Shown here: piece after piece, positions 8,123 through 11,276 of the stretch
Layout: the number at the start of each line of letters is the position of its first letter
Numbering within the stretch: position 1 is the first letter of the stretch
Assembly: GCA_015488875.1 (NCBI GenBank)
Contig: WFMX01000034.1
Location: 1-11,276 of the forward strand
Reading direction: 5' to 3'
DNA from: Campylobacterota bacterium
Lineage (GTDB): Bacteria; Campylobacterota; Campylobacteria; Campylobacterales; Sulfurovaceae
DNA: 11,276 nt
Translations under genes and position numbers: made by a program
Notes under the pieces: generated by a model
Told to the model about the DNA's origin: nothing
The model's database searches: none
Seen by the model: only the letters and a program-made list of their open reading frames with translations

Positions 8123-8126
8123 ATCA
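8118..8126 (-). promoter_or_regulatory. Extended -10 promoter of the glycan operon
   Basis: Minus strand TGATATTAT: TG, one base, then TATTAT (five of six matches to TATAAT) at 8123-8118. Transcription would start near 8111, leaving about 28 bases before the TTG start and placing the AAGGG site in the leader. It overlaps the plus-strand -10 almost completely. Confidence 0.5.
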
Positions 8127-8148
8127 CAACTTAATATTTGGAATGCTT

Positions 8149-8970
8149 ATGAAAAAATTACTTCTTCTATCTCTATTGATGTATGCTACGCTAATAGAGG
8201 CTAGAATCTACAATGGTGTAGCGATTGTCGTGAATGGAGAGCCGATAACTGTAGCTGAGATATCTGCTGTACAGAAACAACTAGGTGTGTCTAAAAAAGA
8301 TGCAAAAGATATGTTGATCCAAAATCGCCTACAAAAATCTGCGATGAAGAGCATAACAGTCTCTGAAGATGAGATAGACAAGCGAGTGGAGCTGGTAGCC
8401 AAGCAAAACAATCTCTCGGTCAAAAAGATGCAAGCAGCCGTAAAACAACAGGGACAGAGCTGGAACAAGTTTAGAGACCAGATCAAGATCAGCATACAGA
8501 AGCAGAAATTTTTCAGAACCAAAATAGCCAAGACTATACAAAATCCTAGTGATGATGAGCTAAAGATATTTTATCGTAATCACCGTGAGCTATTTCAAGC
8601 ACCATCGAGTGTGAGGGTCACAGAGTACAGTGCCTCTACCGCTGGCAAGATACAGGCACTACTTCAAAATCCATCTAAGACCTCAGGTGTAAAAAAACGC
8701 AACATTACATTTAAGGGTACAAATGTAACACCTCAACTGCTCACTATGATATCGCAGACAAAGGTAGGTCGATTTACTCCAGCATTTAACAATGGTAGTG
8801 CATACATCACCTATAAAGTATTGAGCAAAGGCAAAGGAGTGAGTAAACCCTTTGAAGATGTAAAAAATAGTGTCATCATGGCATGGAAAAAAGAGCAACA
8901 GACCGAAGCAGTAGATGCCTACTTCAAAAAGATGAGAAGTGGTGCAAATATAGAAGTCATTCGCAAATAG
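8149..8970 (+). CDS. SurA-like periplasmic chaperone / peptidyl-prolyl isomerase-family protein
   Basis: Periplasmic chaperone thought to escort outer-membrane proteins. 273 residues, close to the C. jejuni SurA-like protein Cj1289 as I recall it. Residues 1-18 form a signal peptide (MKKLLLLSLLMYATLIEA, likely cleaved after Ala18). About 22-150 is a helical SurA N-terminal domain starting YNGVAIVVNGEPITVAEI. About 153-228 is one small PPIC/parvulin-like domain (SVRVTEYSAS ... ITFKG ... GRFTPAFNNGSAYITYKVL). A C-terminal helix follows (about 233-262: KPFEDVKNSVIMAWKKEQQ). The parvulin part is short and lacks clear active-site histidines, so isomerase activity is doubtful. An ATG two codons earlier (8143) touches the GGA of the Shine-Dalgarno; ATG 8149 has it six bases upstream and is preferred. 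It is co-transcribed with the next gene, 22 bases downstream. Confidence 0.88.
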   Translation: MKKLLLLSLLMYATLIEARIYNGVAIVVNGEPITVAEISAVQKQLGVSKKDAKDMLIQNRLQKSAMKSITVSEDEIDKRVELVAKQNNLSVKKMQAAVKQQGQSWNKFRDQIKISIQKQKFFRTKIAKTIQNPSDDELKIFYRNHRELFQAPSSVRVTEYSASTAGKIQALLQNPSKTSGVKKRNITFKGTNVTPQLLTMISQTKVGRFTPAFNNGSAYITYKVLSKGKGVSKPFEDVKNSVIMAWKKEQQTEAVDAYFKKMRSGANIEVIRK

Positions 8971-8992
8971 AATATATAACACAAGGATCAAA

Positions 8993-9307
8993 ATGTCAGC
9001 ACTAGTAGAGTTCGCTATGTTTCCCACAAATCAGACAGAGAGCAAGAGTGAATTTGTCGCTAGAGTCTTGGATATAGTAGATAGAAGTGGACTCGATTAT
9101 CAGCTTACCCCTATGGGGACTATCATCGAGGCTCAAAGTGTAGCAGAGGTATTTAGAGTGATAGAGGATGCCTATCGTGAACTAGAGCAGGATTGTAGCC
9201 GCATATATAGTGCTATCAAGATAGACTATAGAGATGGACCCGTAGGCAGATTGAACAAAAAAGTCTCATCTGTGGAGGAGAAATTGGGTCGCAAACTCCA
9301 TAGCTAA
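8993..9307 (+). CDS. MTH1187/YkoF-family thiamine-binding protein (DUF77)
   Basis: Small cytoplasmic ferredoxin-like-fold protein, 104 residues, which is normal for stand-alone family members. Relatives form tetramers and bind thiamine or related pyrimidines; the physiological role is poorly known. Family signatures are MSALVEFAMFPT (1-12), LDYQLTPMGTIIEAQ (34-48) and IYSAIKIDYRDGPVGRLNKK (71-90), followed by VSSVEEKLG. The start has a strong AAGGA five bases upstream. It lies 22 bases after the SurA-like gene on the same strand, so the two share the promoter near 8120. No terminator hairpin with a T-run is visible after the stop. Confidence 0.9.
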   Translation: MSALVEFAMFPTNQTESKSEFVARVLDIVDRSGLDYQLTPMGTIIEAQSVAEVFRVIEDAYRELEQDCSRIYSAIKIDYRDGPVGRLNKKVSSVEEKLGRKLHS

Positions 9308-9374
9308 CTAATACACTTCATTAAGCACTCTGTTTTTGGCTAATGATAGTACTGAAAACTACGGAAGAAATCAA

Positions 9375-9634
9375 TATATAAAGTCCATTAAGCAGACTCA
9401 TAACCTATTCATCTAAAGCATTTAAAGAAAATGAAATTTTTTCATATAATTTAAGTAGTTTATGTATCTTAGGAATATCAATCTCGTTCTCTTCAATAAT
9501 GGCTTTCATAGCCTTTTCTACACACTGTTGAGCATGAAATGCCACAATATGTGTCAAATGAGGATTATCAATAATCTCTTCAACCGTAAGTCATCTCTTG
9601 AAGCTTTTAGCCACTCGTTTGTAAAGGCTCTCAC
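9375..9634 (-). pseudogene. Broken HEPN-domain gene (partner of the upstream nucleotidyltransferase)
   Basis: Remnant of a HEPN (PF05168-type) toxin gene. It would start at GTG 9634, overlapping the nucleotidyltransferase stop as GTGA. Frame one gives MRAFTNEWLKASRDDL. Near 9586 one base is missing, and homology continues in the next frame from 9584: VEEIIDNPHLTHIVAFHAQQ, then CVEKAMKAIIEENEIDIPKI and HKLLKLYEKISFSLNALDE, to a TAG at 9407-9405. The phrase AFHAQQCVEKAMKA is a hallmark of HEPN proteins. Beyond the stop, VMSLLNGLYI (to about 9375) still resembles the family, then similarity fades, so roughly the last third is gone. The unshifted frame ends after 26 codons. Without its C-terminal part it should not be an active RNase. 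It covers most of the gap 9308-9630; 9308-9374 shows nothing else. A sequencing error could explain one lesion but not all three. Confidence 0.8.
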
Positions 9635-9963
9635 AATATAACTACTCCTTCATTCAATATTTTTCGACTAAACATACTGTCCATCTCTATAAATTTTCTA
9701 TGCATAGCTTTTGTATGTATTATTAGGTCTGTTGGATATTTTTTCATTATCTCTCTTATGGCTCTTGATGCTTTTTGCTGTACTTCACTCTTTTGCTTCC
9801 AAGTTTGAGGCATAAACTCATCATTGGTCACTACATACAAATCAATATCACTATCTTTAGTTGGAGTTCCATATACATAAGAACCAAATAGTATTATCTG
9901 ATAGGGATTTAAGGGCTTTAATTTCTCAACAATTTCAAGTTTTGTTTTTTCTATGTTTATCAC
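9631..9963 (-). CDS. MNT-type minimal nucleotidyltransferase (antitoxin, partner of the broken HEPN gene)
   Basis: Minimal nucleotidyltransferase of the DNA polymerase beta superfamily, 110 residues. In MntA-HepT type systems such proteins attach AMP to the HEPN toxin and inactivate it. The motif GSX10DXD is complete: Gly27-Ser28 in ILFGSYVYG, with Asp39 and Asp41 in KDSDIDLYVV. A third carboxylate, Asp79, is in YPTDLIIHT. So the catalytic triad is intact although the neighbouring HEPN gene is dead. The start is GTG 9963, with AAGGAG seven bases upstream. It begins 13 bases after the HepT-like stop, so all four genes are probably on one mRNA. It is clearly diverged from the other nucleotidyltransferase here, so this is not a recent duplication. 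Confidence 0.86.
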   Translation of the reverse strand: MINIEKTKLEIVEKLKPLNPYQIILFGSYVYGTPTKDSDIDLYVVTNDEFMPQTWKQKSEVQQKASRAIREIMKKYPTDLIIHTKAMHRKFIEMDSMFSRKILNEGVVIL

Positions 9964-9970
9964 TTTCTTA

Positions 9971-9976
9971 CTCCTT
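9971..9976 (-). promoter_or_regulatory. Ribosome binding site fixing a GTG start for the second nucleotidyltransferase
   Basis: AAGGAG directly follows the HepT-like TAA stop on the minus strand and lies seven bases before GTG 9963. This is a strong site, implying efficient independent initiation for the antitoxin-like gene. Confidence 0.7.
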
Positions 9977-10369
9977 TTATTTTGTTGTAGCGTACCCGTA
10001 CTTCACATCAGTTATTATCTTATTTGTAACACTCAATAACTCTTCTAAATAGCTATTACAAATTTCAAAAATAGTTTCAGCATCCAGTTGAAAATAGTGA
10101 TGAGACAAAATATCTCTTACTCCTTTAACGCCTTTCCAATCAATACTTGGATATTGGGTCAATAGTGTTTTGTTGGTGAGTTTATCAATATTTTTAAATC
10201 CCTCTCCAATAGCTACTAAACGCATTGAAATACTATCAAGCTTCTCCAAACCATCGCCCTCTAAAAATTCATCACTACTTTTTATTGTTTCAAACCGACT
10301 TATAATAAGTTCAATAGAAAAAACAATATCTTCAAGTGTAGAGAGTACCATCAACTCTTTATCAGACAT
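9977..10369 (-). CDS. HepT-like HEPN ribonuclease toxin (DUF86)
   Basis: HEPN-fold RNase, toxin half of a MntA-HepT (type VII) toxin-antitoxin pair, 130 residues, normal for HepT. The active-site motif RX4HXY is present as RDILSHHY: Arg85, His90, Tyr92. In characterised HepT the tyrosine of this motif receives AMP groups from MntA, which blocks RNA cleavage; this is family knowledge. The body is all helical, with MRLVAIGEGFKNIDKL (49-64) and IDWKGVKGVRDILSHHYFQL (76-95), the standard HepT core. Its ATG overlaps the nucleotidyltransferase stop by eight bases (ATGTCTGA), and AAGGA lies eight bases upstream, so the two are translated together. Confidence 0.9.
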   Translation of the reverse strand: MSDKELMVLSTLEDIVFSIELIISRFETIKSSDEFLEGDGLEKLDSISMRLVAIGEGFKNIDKLTNKTLLTQYPSIDWKGVKGVRDILSHHYFQLDAETIFEICNSYLEELLSVTNKIITDVKYGYATTK

Positions 10370-10649
10370 AGTATATATCCTTTTCTATCATTTGAAGCAA
10401 AATGGGTTTAATATTTTTATGCTTTCGTATCACATCTACCTTTTTTTTCAAATCCTCTTCTATCTGCTGTTTTAAACCAACTAGCTTAAAAAGGCTAGGC
10501 TCCATCTGAACAAAAATATCTATATCACTCTCTTCACTTGCCTCATTACGAGCGTAAGAGCCAAAAAGCCCTATCTGTTCTACTTCATACTCTTTTTGGA
10601 ACTTCTCTTTATGAGCTTTTAGATAGTTTATTATTTGTTGTTTTGTCAT
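10362..10649 (-). CDS. MntA-like minimal nucleotidyltransferase antitoxin
   Basis: Antitoxin half of the intact MntA-HepT pair, 95 residues, typical for MNT proteins. The GSX10DXD motif is complete: Gly30-Ser31 in GLFGSYARNEA, then Asp42 and Asp44 in ESDIDIFVQ; the third catalytic Asp is 72 in KKVDVIRK. It is expected to use ATP to AMPylate the downstream HEPN toxin. ATG 10649 has AAGGAG six bases upstream. It is the first gene of the toxin-antitoxin operon, with a leader of about 80 bases from the promoter at 10742. Antitoxin-first order and the 8-base overlap with the toxin fit the type VII layout. Confidence 0.9.
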   Translation of the reverse strand: MTKQQIINYLKAHKEKFQKEYEVEQIGLFGSYARNEASEESDIDIFVQMEPSLFKLVGLKQQIEEDLKKKVDVIRKHKNIKPILLQMIEKDIYYV

Positions 10650-10690
10650 TTTTGGCTCCTTTTGATTGATTGTGGCGTATCTTTTTTATC

Positions 10691-10735
10691 TAACACTCGT
10701 ATGCATTCTCACTTGGAAAATGGGAACGAGTTAAG
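10691..10735. repeat. Imperfect palindrome, REP/MITE-like, in the toxin-antitoxin leader
   Basis: Outer arms ACTCGT (10695-10700) and ACGAGT (10726-10731) are perfectly complementary. Inner arms TTCTCA (10706-10711) and TGGGAA (10721-10726) pair with one mismatch, around a 9-base loop. Read on the minus strand it runs CTCGTTCCCA, loop, TGAGAATGCATACGAG. I recall this as a degraded form of a palindrome family dispersed in many proteobacterial genomes (CTCGTTCCCA...TGGGAATGCATACG), but could not search for it. The hairpin would sit at the very 5' end of the mRNA. Confidence 0.5.
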
Positions 10736-10736
10736 T

Positions 10737-10745
10737 ATTATAGCA
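10737..10745 (-). promoter_or_regulatory. Extended -10 promoter of the MNT-HEPN operon
   Basis: Minus strand TGCTATAAT: TG, one base and a perfect TATAAT at 10742-10737. No good -35 at the proper distance. Transcription would start near 10730, inside the palindrome, leaving about 80 bases before ATG 10649. It lies just 52 bases after the GIY-YIG stop, so the cassette has its own promoter. Confidence 0.6.
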
Positions 10746-10794
10746 GTTTTTTTGGGTGTGTAGGGTCAGCAAAGAAGAGAGTGTAAAAACTTAG

Positions 10795-11276
10795 TCACCT
10801 ACTAACAATCCTGTTAGTCGATGTATCGAACCGATAATTAACAATCCCCCTACTAATAATAAGCTCAATAACCTCTTCAATTATACTTAAGGGGGCGATA
10901 AACCACTCTCTGGGTCTATGTAGTTTTCCATCGCCATCAATGACTTCGATATCAAGACATGAGTTGCCAAAGAACTTATGTATCAACTGCTCTAGTTTGT
11001 GTGGGTTTACATTGTAGACTTCAAAGGCAGCTACGATTTGAACATCTGCCATTAAGTATGTTGGGTCTTGGCTGGCATTTTTAATTCTTGTTTCTACTGA
11101 TGTTGTTGAAAATCCTATTTTATATAGGTTTTGTTTTGTAACAATTCTATCATCGTTACTTAATGACTTTAATATATAGATATAACCATTTTGTTTATCT
11201 TCACTATTAATTGGACTAAGTTTGTCAAGAACTCTATCTTCGTATTCACTAACAAAATAACCATCTTCATATAGAC
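10795..11276 (-). CDS. GIY-YIG nuclease-domain protein (C-terminal part; 5' end outside window)
   Basis: The frame stays open from the TGA at 10795-10797 to the right edge (159 residues visible), so the start lies beyond 11276; the internal ATG at 11052 is not the start. The visible domain resembles the T5orf172/Mug113 branch of GIY-YIG endonucleases: GYIYILKS (the GIY strand), then NLYKIGFSTTSVETRIKNAS with the YIG-like strand and catalytic-type Arg, KLEQLIHKFF with the conserved metal-binding type Glu, and PREWF near the end. Such domains occur in phage, mobile-element and defence proteins; the missing N-terminal part is needed to say which. Same strand as and just upstream of the toxin-antitoxin cassette. 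A 7-bp hairpin (10801-10818) lies in its last codons, but its T-run is 14 or more bases away, so termination is doubtful. Confidence 0.8.
   Translation of the reverse strand, partial: LYEDGYFVSEYEDRVLDKLSPINSEDKQNGYIYILKSLSNDDRIVTKQNLYKIGFSTTSVETRIKNASQDPTYLMADVQIVAAFEVYNVNPHKLEQLIHKFFGNSCLDIEVIDGDGKLHRPREWFIAPLSIIEEVIELIISRGIVNYRFDTSTNRIVSR

Noticed and set aside
9319..9345. Possible terminator between the MTH1187 gene and the HEPN remnant (CATTA...TAATG)
   Set aside because: Weak stem with a bulge and no T-run on either strand after it.
9319..9394. Nine-base direct repeat CATTAAGCA at 9319-9327 and 9386-9394
   Set aside because: Too short and AT-rich to claim as a target-site duplication or deletion scar; no mobile element lies between the copies.
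10801..10818. Perfect 7-bp hairpin ACTAACA/TGTTAGT at the end of the GIY-YIG gene
   Set aside because: Inside coding sequence, low GC, and the nearest T-run is too far downstream to be an intrinsic terminator.
11050..11052. ATG at 11052 as start of an 85-residue protein
   Set aside because: The frame continues upstream without a stop to the window edge and contains the first half of the GIY-YIG domain, so this Met is internal.
1..11276. CRISPR array, tRNA, rRNA or insertion sequence
   Set aside because: No regularly spaced repeats, no cloverleaf or rRNA-like stretches, and no transposase frames were found on either strand.

Overview
The window most likely comes from a free-living member of the Campylobacterota (Sulfurovum/Sulfurimonas-like). 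This is inferred from the moderately AT-rich DNA, heavy use of ATA, CTA and AGA codons, the SurA-like chaperone next to an MTH1187-type gene, and promoters made of a strong extended -10 (TGnTATAAT) with little or no -35. Genus is not certain.

Layout. Positions 1-4314, minus strand: a two-gene efflux operon, a lipoprotein membrane-fusion protein followed directly (TAG then ATG) by an AcrB-type RND pump that runs to the window edge. Positions 4535-5164, minus: a fumarylacetoacetate-hydrolase-fold enzyme of the FAHD1/acylpyruvase type. Positions 5307-8082, minus: a compact surface-glycan operon of a GT2 glycosyltransferase, a Stealth-family sugar-phosphate transferase and a GT4 glycosyltransferase, all abutting. 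A short divergent promoter region (8083-8148) separates it from a plus-strand pair at 8149-9307: a periplasmic SurA-like chaperone and a small MTH1187/YkoF-type thiamine-binding protein.

The right end (9375-11276, minus) looks like an accessory island. A partial GIY-YIG nuclease-domain gene enters from the right edge. It is followed by an extended -10 promoter, a REP-like palindrome in the leader, and two consecutive nucleotidyltransferase-HEPN toxin-antitoxin modules. The first module (MntA-like plus HepT-like) is intact. The second keeps an intact nucleotidyltransferase, but its HEPN partner is a pseudogene with a one-base frameshift, an in-frame stop and a lost C-terminus. Ile codons here favour ATT, unlike the ATA/ATC of the left genes, which suits horizontal acquisition.

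What works together: the efflux pair needs an outer-membrane channel, probably encoded beyond position 1. The three glycan genes probably build or join a phosphodiester-linked surface polysaccharide. The MNT-HEPN genes form one translationally coupled unit. No rRNA, tRNA, CRISPR array or insertion sequence was seen, and no convincing intrinsic terminator. The strongest candidates for novelty are the double MNT-HEPN cassette with one dead toxin and the minimal GT2-Stealth-GT4 locus.
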